Source: Candidatus Omnitrophota bacterium
GTDB lineage: Bacteria > Omnitrophota > Gorgyraeia > Duberdicusellales > 4484-171
Assembly (NCBI GenBank): GCA_023135905.1
Contig: JAGLSE010000022.1
Coordinates: forward strand, 1-33,574
Length of the DNA stretch: 33,574 nucleotides
Direction of reading: 5' to 3'
Every line of letters starts with the position of its first letter. Within the stretch, counting starts at the first letter, position 1. Shown here one piece after another: positions 6,964 through 15,617 of this stretch. The position numbers were made by a program, and so were the translations under genes. The notes beneath the pieces were generated by a model. The model searched no databases. It saw only the letters and a program-made list of their open reading frames with translations, and was not told where the DNA came from.

Positions 6964-9900
6964 CTATAGTGTCAAGACTAAGTTTCCGTCTCCAACCAGA
7001 GAGGTCAAATCCTTTAATACTTGGGGTGTTAATTCTATGCTGCAATTATCTGCCGTCTTAATTTTTACTCCATCCATCCGTGAGTTCTTAAAAGAAAAAT
7101 AAATCGGTACATTTCCTCTATTATTTGTAAAAATATCCTTTAATTTATCTAAATGTAATCTATTTTTCTCAATTACGATATTTGCCCTTTTAACATAAGT
7201 CATTATTTTTTCCATTGGAATTATTCTTGATGCTAAAATCTTACATGTCTTATCTTTAGATTCAAGATTACCCATCAATACTATAATTTCTTTTTCTTTT
7301 AAATAAATATTTGCTTCTTCGTATAACTTAGGAAAAACAATAGCCTCTATATTGGATGTTTCATCTTCAATCTTTAAAATAGCCATACGCTGTTTTTTCC
7401 GTTTTGTAACCACAATCTTTATTTTTTCAACAATACCGCAAACTAAAACTTCTTTGTTCATAGGTCTCTCATAAAAAGAACTTATTTTATCTCTTTTTAA
7501 TGAATCAACAAAATAAGAATAACATTTTAAAGGATGGCTGGTTACATAAATACCTAAAAGTAATTTCTCGTTATTTAATATCTCAAGAAGGTCCCATTCT
7601 TCAATATCTGGCACACTTTCATCATTTGTAGGAGCAAATAAAGTTAATTGAGAAGTATCAACCTTTTTAGTTGACTTAGCTAATAATCTGTCCAAAATCG
7701 CCATCATTTGGGAACGTCTAATCCCAAAACTATCCAATGCTCCTGATTTAATTAAACTTTCCATTACTTTTTTATTAACTACTCTGGAATCCACCCTATC
7801 TGTAAACTCAAAAATATTGGGAAACATTTTTTCTTTTCTTGTTTCAATAATATTTTCTAAAGCGGCTTTACCAACATTTTTTATTGCCATTAACCCAAAC
7901 CTTATACTTTTATCATCCGTTACTGTGAAATTAGCAAAACTGGAATTTATATTCGGGGGTAACACGTCCAGTTTCATCTGTTTTGTTTCGCCTATATATT
8001 CAACAACTTTATCGGTATTATTACGTTCACTGGTAAGAAGAGCTGCCATGTATTCAATAGGATAATTTGCTTTCAAATAAGCCGTACGATAAGAAATAAG
8101 TGCGTAAGCCGTTGAATGGCTTTTATTAAATCCATAGCCGGAAAAATAGTCTATCAAATCAAATATCAGGGCTGCTTTATCTTTAGATATCTTATTTTTA
8201 ACACACCCTTCAACAAACATATGCCGTTGTTCTTCCATAATCTCTGGAATTTTTTTACCAATAGCTTTTCTTAAAAGATCTGCCCGTGACATGTCAAATC
8301 CGGCTAATTTACATACTATCTGCATTATCTGTTCTTGATAAAGGATTATTCCATAAGTAGGTTTAAGTATAGACGCTAATTCAGAATGAATATAAGTAAT
8401 CTTAGTTTTCCCTTGTTTTCTGCTTATAAAGTCATCAACCATGCCGCTGCCTAAAGGACCTGGACGATAAAGAGCAAGTACAGCTATCAAATCCTCGAAT
8501 TCAGATGGATTTATTTTTGTTAATATTTCTCTCATACCTCTACTTTCCAGCTGAAAGACTCCTACAGTCTCACCTTCGGCTAATAGTTTATACGTATTTT
8601 TATTATTAAGTAAAATTTTAGAAATATTTAGGTCTTCGCCTCTTGTTCTTTTTATAATTTTTAAAGTTTCTTCAATAACAGTTAAAGTTTTAAGACCTAA
8701 AAAATCCATTTTTAAAAGACCTGTCTTTTCCAAAGAAGCCATATCATAACCAGTTACGGCATCCCCTTCTGAACTGCGTATTAACGGTACTCTGTCTATC
8801 AAAGGTTTGTCCGATATAACTACTCCTGCTGCATGAGTAGACGAATGCCGACAAAGACCTTCCAATTGAGATGCCACATCTATAAGCTGTTTAATCTTAC
8901 TATCTGATTTGTAGACATTTGCCAAATCAGGGTTTTGAGATATACCCTCTTTTAATGATATCTGTTGACCTACATTAGCTGGTATCATTTTAGCAATTTT
9001 ATCTACTTCAGAATAAGCAAACCCTAATACTCTACCTACATCTCTTATTGCCGCACGGGCCTGCATAGTTCCAAATGTAATTATTTGAGCTACATTATCT
9101 CTGCCATACTTTTTAGTTACGTAATCTAAAACGTCTAACCGTTTTTCATAACAAAAATCTATATCAATATCCGGCATGGAAATCCTTGCCGGATTTAAAA
9201 ATCTCTCAAAAAGCAAATCATAGGTTAAGGGGTCAACATCTGTAATATCCAAAACATAACTGACAATACTTCCTGCCGCGCTTCCTCTTCCCGGTCCGAC
9301 AGGGATATGACTTTCTCTAGCAAATTTAATTAAATCCCAAACTATTAAAAAATAACTGGAAAATCCAGTTTTAGTGATAACACTTAATTCATATTCTAGT
9401 CTTTGCGTTATTTTCTCTGTAATTTCCGGATATTTATCTTTTAGTTTCTTGTAACAAATATTCTTTAAAAAATTTTCGTCAGTTTCATTTTCCGGTAAAG
9501 GGAAACTTGGTAAATGTGTTTTAGTGAAATCCATTATAAGATTACATTTTTGTGTAATCTCTAAAGTGTTTTTTATTGCTTGAGGAATTTCTTTAAAAAG
9601 AGTTTTCATTTCAGATGGACTTCTAAAATAAAAACTGTCTGTACTAAATTTAAATCTTTTCGGGTCAGATATTAATGTCTGCGTTTGTATAGAAAGAAGT
9701 ACTTCTTGAGCAAACGATTCATTTTTTTCTAAATAATGAACATCATTTGTTGCCACAATTGGTATATTTAGTTCTTTTGATATTTTAAGTAATCCTTTAT
9801 TTACCTTAATTTGATCGTCTATACCATTTTCCATTAATTCTAAATAAAAATTACCTTTACCAAAAATATTTAAATAATCATCTGCTGTTTTATAGGCTTT

Positions 9901-10365
9901 ATTCATATCATTTAATAAGATATACGATGCAACCTCACCTTTTAAACAAGCGCTTGAGGCTATCAACCCTTCACTATATTGTCTTAGAATTTCTTTATCT
10001 ACCCGAGGTTTATAATAAAACCCTTCTAAATTAGCTAAGGAAACTAACCTAACAAGATTTGAATAGCCTACTTCATTTTTAACTAAAAGAATCAAATGAA
10101 AAGTATTGTTTGAACCAGGTCTATGTTCTTTATCTAAACGAGAACCTGCAGAAACATAAACTTCGCAGCCTATAATAGGTTTAATCCCTTTCTTCATACA
10201 AAGACTATAAAATTTTATTGCTCCGAACATATTTCCATGGTCGGTCATGGCCAAAGCAGGTAATTTGAATTGAACAGCTTTATCTACAAGACGTGTAAGA
10301 AGACATGCGCCGTCTAACAAACTATATTGTGTATGTACATGAAGGTGAACAAAATCTGCGTGCAT
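6964..10365 (-). CDS. dnaE: DNA polymerase III alpha subunit
   Basis: The replicative polymerase catalytic subunit, 1133 residues, of the DnaE type. The N-terminal PHP domain shows HLHVH (7-11) and TDHGNMFG. The catalytic aspartates are in PDIDIDF (D401 and D403), with the third in KMDFLGLKTL. A sliding-clamp binding peptide, QLTLF, lies at about 904-908, followed by a C-terminal OB-fold region. PHP metal-binding residues look mostly present, so proofreading by this domain is possible but not shown. The start has no visible Shine-Dalgarno, only an A/T-rich leader. It follows guaA by 83 bases and is followed closely by the HU gene. Confidence 0.97.
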   Translation of the reverse strand: MHADFVHLHVHTQYSLLDGACLLTRLVDKAVQFKLPALAMTDHGNMFGAIKFYSLCMKKGIKPIIGCEVYVSAGSRLDKEHRPGSNNTFHLILLVKNEVGYSNLVRLVSLANLEGFYYKPRVDKEILRQYSEGLIASSACLKGEVASYILLNDMNKAYKTADDYLNIFGKGNFYLELMENGIDDQIKVNKGLLKISKELNIPIVATNDVHYLEKNESFAQEVLLSIQTQTLISDPKRFKFSTDSFYFRSPSEMKTLFKEIPQAIKNTLEITQKCNLIMDFTKTHLPSFPLPENETDENFLKNICYKKLKDKYPEITEKITQRLEYELSVITKTGFSSYFLIVWDLIKFARESHIPVGPGRGSAAGSIVSYVLDITDVDPLTYDLLFERFLNPARISMPDIDIDFCYEKRLDVLDYVTKKYGRDNVAQIITFGTMQARAAIRDVGRVLGFAYSEVDKIAKMIPANVGQQISLKEGISQNPDLANVYKSDSKIKQLIDVASQLEGLCRHSSTHAAGVVISDKPLIDRVPLIRSSEGDAVTGYDMASLEKTGLLKMDFLGLKTLTVIEETLKIIKRTRGEDLNISKILLNNKNTYKLLAEGETVGVFQLESRGMREILTKINPSEFEDLIAVLALYRPGPLGSGMVDDFISRKQGKTKITYIHSELASILKPTYGIILYQEQIMQIVCKLAGFDMSRADLLRKAIGKKIPEIMEEQRHMFVEGCVKNKISKDKAALIFDLIDYFSGYGFNKSHSTAYALISYRTAYLKANYPIEYMAALLTSERNNTDKVVEYIGETKQMKLDVLPPNINSSFANFTVTDDKSIRFGLMAIKNVGKAALENIIETRKEKMFPNIFEFTDRVDSRVVNKKVMESLIKSGALDSFGIRRSQMMAILDRLLAKSTKKVDTSQLTLFAPTNDESVPDIEEWDLLEILNNEKLLLGIYVTSHPLKCYSYFVDSLKRDKISSFYERPMNKEVLVCGIVEKIKIVVTKRKKQRMAILKIEDETSNIEAIVFPKLYEEANIYLKEKEIIVLMGNLESKDKTCKILASRIIPMEKIMTYVKRANIVIEKNRLHLDKLKDIFTNNRGNVPIYFSFKNSRMDGVKIKTADNCSIELTPQVLKDLTSLVGDGNLVLTL

Positions 10366-10412
10366 ATTTTATTTTTTTTAAAAAATTATTAGAAAGGATA
10401 TAAATACTGTAA

Positions 10413-10434
10413 AAATCTTAACCCTAAAAGATTT
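10413..10434 (-). terminator. weak candidate terminator after guaA
   Basis: A 7-base stem, AAATCTT/AAGATTT, with an 8-base loop lies 15 bases past the guaA stop and is followed in the sense direction by TTTTTA. The stem is AT-rich and short, so it would be partial at best. Confidence 0.3.
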
Positions 10435-10448
10435 ATATGCAATATATT

Positions 10449-11990
10449 TTATTCCCATTCAATTGTTGCCGGAGGTTTAGAACTTATATCTAAAACTACT
10501 CTATTAACTCCTCTTACTTTATTAATAATCGAGTTAGAAATCTCGTTTAAGACTAAAAAAGGTATCTTTGACCAATCTGCGGTCATTCCGTCTATACTGC
10601 TTACAGCACGAACAGCAATAACATATTCATATGTGCGCTTATCTCCCATAACACCAACAGTTTTTAACGGTAATAAAACACAAAATGATTGCCAGATATC
10701 TTGATATAAACCATTTTTCTTTATTATTTTCTCTAAAATAGCATCTGCCTCTCTCAAAATTTTAAGTTGTGAAGGAATTACCTCACCTATAACCCTTATC
10801 GCCAAACCCGGACCAGGAAACGGATGTCTATTTATAATATAGTCAGGCATTTCTAAAATTTTAGCTATTTCTCTTACTTCATCTTTAAATAACTGGCGAA
10901 AAGGTTCTATCAAATTCAATTTCATATTTTCAGGAAGACCACCAACATTATGATGAGACTTTATACAAGCTGTAGGACCTCCAAAAAAAGAAACTGATTC
11001 TATAACATCAGGATAAAGCGTTCCTTGAACTAAAAATTCCACGTTTTTTATTTTTGAAGCTTCATCATCAAATACTTTAATAAACTCATGTCCGATTATC
11101 TTTCTTTTTTGTTCAGGATCAACCACCCCTTTTAATTTTGATAAAAATGATTTTGAGGCATCAACATAATGAAAATCTATTTTTGAATTGTTACCAAAAT
11201 TTTTTATAACTTGCTGAGCTTCTCCTTTTCTCAACACACCATTATTAACGAAAATACATTTAAGTTTTTTACCAATCGCTTTACTTAATAAAACGGCTGC
11301 GGTAGATGAATCTACTCCTCCGCTTAATCCGCAAATAACATTTTTGTTGCCAACTTTTTTTCTAATCTCAGAAATCTGTTCGCTAATAAAGTCTTCCAAT
11401 TGCCAATTAGCAAAACAATCACATATTTTAAATAAAAAATTAGAAAGTACTTGTATTCCCAAATCAGTATGAACGACTTCAGGATGGAATTGAACACCGT
11501 AAATATTTTTATCTAAATCTCCTATAGAAGCATATTTGGTATTAACAGTATGCGCTAAGACAATAAATCCTTTAGGAAGTTTTACTACTTGGTCAGTATG
11601 ACTCATCCATGAAACAATTTTAGCCGGCATAGCATAAAATAGATTATTATGGTCATCTATATACATCTCTGCTCTTCCATATTCTCTTTCTTTTGATTCA
11701 ATTACTTTACCTTTTAAATTTTTAACCAATATCTGCATTCCATAACAAATTCCTAATATAGGAATACCTAATTCCAGAATTTCCTTATTTAAGGAAGGTG
11801 CATTTTTTTCATAAACACTATGAGGGCCGCCGGAAAGGATTATTCCTTTAGGATTTATTTTTTTAATTTTATTTATATCAACAGTACAGGGTTCTATAAC
11901 GCTAAATACTTTAAGTTCTCTTATTCTCCGGGCAATCAATTGGGTATATTGAGAACCAAAATCCATAATTAAAATAGTATCTTTTATCAT
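10449..11990 (-). CDS. guaA: GMP synthase (glutamine-hydrolysing)
   Basis: Converts XMP to GMP using ATP and glutamine, in the cytosol. The 513 residues are the standard two-domain length. The class I glutamine amidotransferase half has C82 in LGICYGMQ, plus H169 and E171 in QFHPEV. The ATP-pyrophosphatase half starts with the PP-loop SGGVDSS (223-229). It ends with the dimerisation domain and the usual PPATIEWE terminus. The Shine-Dalgarno GGAG lies nine bases before the ATG. It is on the same strand downstream of guaB3 but separated by 630 bases of repeats, so a separate promoter is likely although none was identified. Confidence 0.98.
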   Translation of the reverse strand: MIKDTILIMDFGSQYTQLIARRIRELKVFSVIEPCTVDINKIKKINPKGIILSGGPHSVYEKNAPSLNKEILELGIPILGICYGMQILVKNLKGKVIESKEREYGRAEMYIDDHNNLFYAMPAKIVSWMSHTDQVVKLPKGFIVLAHTVNTKYASIGDLDKNIYGVQFHPEVVHTDLGIQVLSNFLFKICDCFANWQLEDFISEQISEIRKKVGNKNVICGLSGGVDSSTAAVLLSKAIGKKLKCIFVNNGVLRKGEAQQVIKNFGNNSKIDFHYVDASKSFLSKLKGVVDPEQKRKIIGHEFIKVFDDEASKIKNVEFLVQGTLYPDVIESVSFFGGPTACIKSHHNVGGLPENMKLNLIEPFRQLFKDEVREIAKILEMPDYIINRHPFPGPGLAIRVIGEVIPSQLKILREADAILEKIIKKNGLYQDIWQSFCVLLPLKTVGVMGDKRTYEYVIAVRAVSSIDGMTADWSKIPFLVLNEISNSIINKVRGVNRVVLDISSKPPATIEWE

Positions 11991-12193
11991 TATTATTTAC
12001 TCCGCATTACATAGCTCATCGCTCATAATCGATTATAAAGCCTCAATTCAAATAAACAAAACAAACAAATTCAATCTACTACAGGCTAAAAAATAAAAAT
12101 TCTAAATTCTAAACAAATTAAAAATCATAAATTCAAAACAAAACTCAAAAGTCAAAGATTCCTGTCTGCATAATGGCAAGATATATGACATAC

Positions 12194-12427
12194 TCAGTAA
12201 TGACAATTTATGGGGTATTTCTCATATTTGGTTACCATTATTTTGGACATTCGCCCTTATGATTTACAATATTCTTGTGCAGTATCAGGCACAGCACGCT
12301 GTGCCCCCACAGGATTAATTAATCTATTATTATGTTCATACATTCTTCTTTTCATATTATTTGTTACCCCAATGTATAAAACATTATTTCCTTTATTCGT
12401 TAACATGTAACCATAATATGTATTCAT
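12194..12427 (-). pseudogene. broken GIY-YIG endonuclease remnant
   Basis: From ATG at 12427 the minus strand encodes MNTYYGYMLTNKGNNVLYIG, then VTNNMKRRMYEHNN. This is the N-terminal half of a small GIY-YIG nuclease of the UPF0213/YhbQ kind. After this the frame enters a GC-rich palindrome and stops at 12257-12259 (56 residues). A later segment in another frame reads TKYEKYP, resembling the continuation of the same domain. The gene therefore seems to have been interrupted by a repeat insertion and has decayed. Small GIY-YIG genes of this kind are often scattered as accessory genes. Confidence 0.6.
12288..12305. repeat. GC-rich palindrome inside the GIY-YIG remnant
   Basis: GGCACAGC and GCTGTGCC arms separated by two bases, in a local GC-rich patch. 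In the minus reading frame it translates as GAQRAVP, a pattern typical of dispersed palindromic repeats that drift into reading frames. Confidence 0.65.
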
Positions 12428-12439
12428 CTTTCATTCGAG

Positions 12440-12459
12440 ATCCCGGCATCCGCCGGGAT
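12440..12459. repeat. perfect 8-base-stem palindrome
   Basis: ATCCCGGC and GCCGGGAT arms with a four-base loop, embedded in AT-rich sequence. It resembles REP-like dispersed palindromes (translated RDPGIRRDD). It could act as a bidirectional transcription barrier, but no T-run supports a terminator. Confidence 0.65.
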
Positions 12460-12564
12460 GACAGGGGTGGTTTGTTTTCACCTCATTACATCAATACATC
12501 GTTACTTTTCTACGCTCCTACTATATTCTGTTTTTTTTTCTTTCCTTCTTTTATCATCACTCTT

Positions 12565-12612
12565 CTGAGCGAAGCAATCGTCCCTCGTCTAAGCGAAGCG
12601 ATCGTCTCTCGT
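12565..12612. repeat. two-copy 24-base tandem repeat
   Basis: CTGAGCGAAGCAATCGTCCC… at 12565-12588 is repeated at 12589-12612 with three substitutions. It ends 11 bases before the stop codon of guaB3 on the opposite strand. No function is evident. Confidence 0.7.
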
Positions 12613-12622
12613 CCTTCGTATT

Positions 12623-13783
12623 TTACTTTCCCATACCCACTCGCTGTGTGGCTTGGAATATTTTACCTTCTGTTTGTATTGAAGGTGCAATTATAATCTC
12701 TACAAAATGCATATCTTTTATCGCGTGTGCTCCTAAAGCCCCCATTGAAGTTTTCAAAGCTCCCATTAAATTCTGAGAACCGTCGTCTACTAATGCCGGA
12801 CCAAAAAGTATTTGTTCCAAACTACCGGTTATACCAACTTCTATTCTTGTGCCACGTGGTAAATTTCCGTGTGAGGTTGCCATACCCCAGTGAAAACCTC
12901 TTCCCGGAGCTTCTTTTGCTCTGGCAAATGCTGAACCTATCATAACTGCATTTGCACCACAGGCAAAAGCTTTACAAACATCCCCTCCTTTACTCATACC
13001 ACCATCTGTAATTATAGATATATATTTGCCTGTTTTTTGATAATAAAAATCTCGAGCAGCTGCACAATCTATAGTTGAAGTTACCTGAGGAACACCTATT
13101 CCTAATACACCTCTTGTTGTACAAGCGGCACCCGGCCCTACACCGACTAAAAGGCCAGAACATCCTGTTTCCATTAATTCTAACGCGCCCTCATAAGTTA
13201 CACAATTCCCAATAATTACAGGTATCTTTAAGCTTTGACAAAATTTTGCTAAATCTAAAGGGATATATTTTTTAGAGATATGCCTGGCTGTTGTAACTGT
13301 AGATTGTAAAACAAAACAATCCGCGCCTGCTTCTTCTGCCAAAGAAGCAAATTTCACAGCGTTCTGAGGAATACAACTAACTGCGGCATAACCGCCGGAT
13401 TTCTTAATTTCGTCCACTCTTTTGGAAACTAAATTTTCTTTTATAGGAGCAGTATATAATTTTTGAATTAATTTTGTGGATTCATCTTTATTGGCATTAG
13501 ATATTTCTTTTAAAACTTCATCGGGATTATCATAACGTGTTTGTACGCCATCTAAATTTAATACTCCAATACCCCCTAATTTTGACATTTTACCAGCAAA
13601 ATCAGTTCCAACAACTCCATCCATTGCTGCCGCAAATATAGGAACAGAAAAGGTCTTTCCGCCAAATTCCCATGAAGTTTCAACTTCTTCCGGATTTATT
13701 GTTGCTTTACCCGGAACAAGCGCTATCTCATCAAATCCATAACATCTACGTGCGCGTTTACCTATGCCAATCCACTCTGCCAT
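12623..13783 (-). CDS. GuaB3-type IMP dehydrogenase/GMP reductase family protein
   Basis: A 386-residue TIM-barrel protein of the IMPDH/GMPR superfamily with no CBS (Bateman) domains. The catalytic loop GPGAACTTR (216-224) carries the nucleophile C221. The phosphate-binding DGGM is at 260-263 and GSAFARAKEAPGRG at 283-296. The region GFHWGMATSHGNLPRG (296-311) replaces the canonical flap, as in the GuaB3 group of actinobacteria and cyanobacteria. A cyanobacterial GuaB3 has been reported to act as a GMP reductase, so the direction (IMP to XMP, or GMP to IMP) is open. The Shine-Dalgarno GGAGGG lies in the end of the upstream FAD gene, which overlaps by 22 bases. guaA is the next gene downstream. 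Confidence 0.85.
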   Translation of the reverse strand: MAEWIGIGKRARRCYGFDEIALVPGKATINPEEVETSWEFGGKTFSVPIFAAAMDGVVGTDFAGKMSKLGGIGVLNLDGVQTRYDNPDEVLKEISNANKDESTKLIQKLYTAPIKENLVSKRVDEIKKSGGYAAVSCIPQNAVKFASLAEEAGADCFVLQSTVTTARHISKKYIPLDLAKFCQSLKIPVIIGNCVTYEGALELMETGCSGLLVGVGPGAACTTRGVLGIGVPQVTSTIDCAAARDFYYQKTGKYISIITDGGMSKGGDVCKAFACGANAVMIGSAFARAKEAPGRGFHWGMATSHGNLPRGTRIEVGITGSLEQILFGPALVDDGSQNLMGALKTSMGALGAHAIKDMHFVEIIIAPSIQTEGKIFQATQRVGMGK

Positions 13784-14730
13784 AATTCTCCCTCCTTAAA
13801 AATGTTATCAATAATCTTTTTAATGTTATTTCCATCAATATCAGGTCTAATATATTCAGGAGTTATCCCATCGCTAAAAAAATCTGCTAATACCGCTCCT
13901 TGTTTTTTTGCTTCTTGAAAGTTAGAAACAAAAAATAACTCATTTTCAATCCCTAATTTATTAACGTCTCCTAATAAATAAACGTTTTCGTAATCTGTAA
14001 AAAAAGTATCTTTTATTACAATATCTTCACCAAAAAAATGATTGTTTGGAATAAAACCGCTATCTATAAAAATCAATTGTGACGGAAAAACTTTTAAAGG
14101 TAAAATCTTTGTTGCTTTAAGAATACCTTCGCCGACAGCTTCTTCAATAATCGAGTTTATATACACCCCTATACCTTTAGCCTTTAATGCCTCTATAACC
14201 GTTAATTCATACTCACCTAGAAAATTAAAATTCGCTGATACTACTCTCACTTCTTTACCTAATTTTTTTAAGGCTAATGAAAGTTCAATCCCAACAAATG
14301 TCGTAACATTTACTGCAATATCTGAAGAAATCTTTAATAAACTTCTTAAATTCCCCGGAGTAATATCTGAAAGATAAAAGAACCCTTCTCTATGTTCACC
14401 TTTTATCTCTATTTTTTTAGACTTCACTCCTGAAGCTAACACCAATTCTTCAAAATCTCGTGTTTCTCCTTGTTTTAAATAAATTTTCCCTCGTTTAATA
14501 TTTATTTTTTCAACTTTGTCCTTAATAAATTTAACTTTATTCTTTTCCGCCCAATCTGCGAGTTTTATTCTATTACTAAATTTTCCTGGTACAATTAATA
14601 ATTCATTTTTGTAAAAGTTGTAATCGTTAATATCTATAAGTGTTATTCGACAGTCTATATTTTTTTCTCTAATTTGTTCGATTAAAGTAAATCCTGAAAT
14701 ACCCCCACCTATTACTGTTATGTCTTTCAT
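13762..14730 (-). CDS. FAD-dependent pyridine-nucleotide-disulphide-type oxidoreductase, divergent
   Basis: A 322-residue flavoprotein related to type-II NADH dehydrogenases. The FAD-binding Rossmann motif GGGISG is at 8-13, an ASG at 99-101 and the second FAD motif YLLGD at 251-255. The usual second Rossmann glycine motif for NAD(P)H, expected around 139-149, reads VNVTTFVGIEL and lacks the GxGxxG. NAD(P)H binding may therefore be lost or altered. It has no redox CxxC and no C-terminal membrane anchor. The gene lies 14 bases after folD and overlaps guaB3 by 22 bases, so it is cotranscribed with folate and purine genes. The substrate is unknown. A role in re-oxidising or reducing a folate or purine intermediate is speculation from context. 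Confidence 0.75.
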   Translation of the reverse strand: MKDITVIGGGISGFTLIEQIREKNIDCRITLIDINDYNFYKNELLIVPGKFSNRIKLADWAEKNKVKFIKDKVEKINIKRGKIYLKQGETRDFEELVLASGVKSKKIEIKGEHREGFFYLSDITPGNLRSLLKISSDIAVNVTTFVGIELSLALKKLGKEVRVVSANFNFLGEYELTVIEALKAKGIGVYINSIIEEAVGEGILKATKILPLKVFPSQLIFIDSGFIPNNHFFGEDIVIKDTFFTDYENVYLLGDVNKLGIENELFFVSNFQEAKKQGAVLADFFSDGITPEYIRPDIDGNNIKKIIDNIFKEGELWQSGLA

Positions 14731-14744
14731 AATCTTTATATTTT

Positions 14745-15617
14745 TTAATGTTTCTGTTCTAAGGAAGTTTGAATCTCGGAACTTATTATTAAATTATTAT
14801 AGAGAAACATTGTAGTAAGCCTGCCGACACCTCCGGGAACCGGAGTAATAAAAGAAGCTTTACTCTTTGCTGTTTCAAATTCTATATCACCTGTAAGTTT
14901 TCCATTTTTTTCGCCAGTTCCAACATCTATAACTATTGCGCCTTCTTTTATCCATTCTCCTTTTATAAGATAAGGTTGGCCGACTGATGAAATAACAATA
15001 TCCGCATTTTTGACAAAAAAAGGAAGATCTCCTTTTTCAAATGTCCCTATATGGGTTATGCTAACTGTTGCTAATCTTTTACCTAAAAACAAAGCTAAAG
15101 GTTTTCCTATCAATGAAGAAAACCCTACAATTGTAATTCTTTTACCTTTATATTTATTTACGTCTTTTTCTAAACTAATATCCAATAATTTAATAATACT
15201 TCTTACTGTCGGAGAAACAATATCATCTTTGCCCATAAAAAACTTACCTAAATTAGCAGGATGCATACCTTCTATATCTTTAAATTCATCTATCTGAGCA
15301 AAAACAGCCTCATCTTTCCATCCTTTTGGGAAAGGTTTATTAAAAATAATGCCTGATATTTTTTTGTCATTATTTAATTTTACTACTTCGGCTTTGAAAT
15401 CATCAAAAGAAACTGTTTCTTTTAAATCTATTGGTACATATTTGATGCCCAACTTATCGGCAACTTTTTTTTGTGAAATTCTATATACTTTAGTTGAATA
15501 ATTGCTGCCTATCGCCAAGGAAGCCAGACATAATTTATTAGGAAGATTTTTTAATCTTTCTATATTTTCTTGTTCTAAAATATTACAAATTTCTCTAGAA
15601 TCTAATATTTTTGCCAT
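14745..15617 (-). CDS. folD: FolD-family methylenetetrahydrofolate dehydrogenase, probably without cyclohydrolase activity
   Basis: A 290-residue FolD homologue. FolD normally oxidises 5,10-methylene-THF to methenyl-THF and hydrolyses that to 10-formyl-THF. The Rossmann motif GFSSLIGKP (165-173), HP.N.G (119-124) and PGGVG (261-265) are clear. The shared active-site residues have changed. The catalytic Lys of YxxxK is Gln (Y45, Q49), the Gln of VQLP is Asn (N93 in IFNKPFP), and the second Asp of KDVDG is Glu (E116 in KDIEG). In the human enzyme the equivalents K56, Q100 and D125 are tied mainly to cyclohydrolase chemistry. The gene overlaps fchA by 16 bases, so a partner cyclohydrolase is at hand. 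Dehydrogenase-only function is inferred. Confidence 0.88.
   Translation of the reverse strand: MAKILDSREICNILEQENIERLKNLPNKLCLASLAIGSNYSTKVYRISQKKVADKLGIKYVPIDLKETVSFDDFKAEVVKLNNDKKISGIIFNKPFPKGWKDEAVFAQIDEFKDIEGMHPANLGKFFMGKDDIVSPTVRSIIKLLDISLEKDVNKYKGKRITIVGFSSLIGKPLALFLGKRLATVSITHIGTFEKGDLPFFVKNADIVISSVGQPYLIKGEWIKEGAIVIDVGTGEKNGKLTGDIEFETAKSKASFITPVPGGVGRLTTMFLYNNLIISSEIQTSLEQKH

Larger units (their letters stand above)
11991..12622. other. intergenic region of repeats between guaB3 and guaA
   Basis: No intact gene is seen. From left to right it contains an A-rich stretch of AAATTC/CTAAA words (about 12080-12152) and a broken GIY-YIG gene interrupted by a GC-rich palindrome (12194-12427). 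Next come a second GC-rich palindrome (12440-12459) and a 24-base direct repeat (12565-12612). TCGCTCATAATC at 12019-12030 also occurs at 2998-3009, upstream of the HD-phosphodiesterase gene. The leader of guaA must lie here. Confidence 0.65.

Noticed and set aside
12361-12696. 111-residue plus-strand reading frame
   Set aside because: It crosses the ATCCCGGC palindrome and the 24-base tandem repeat, then runs antisense into the end of guaB3. The composition is repeat-derived.
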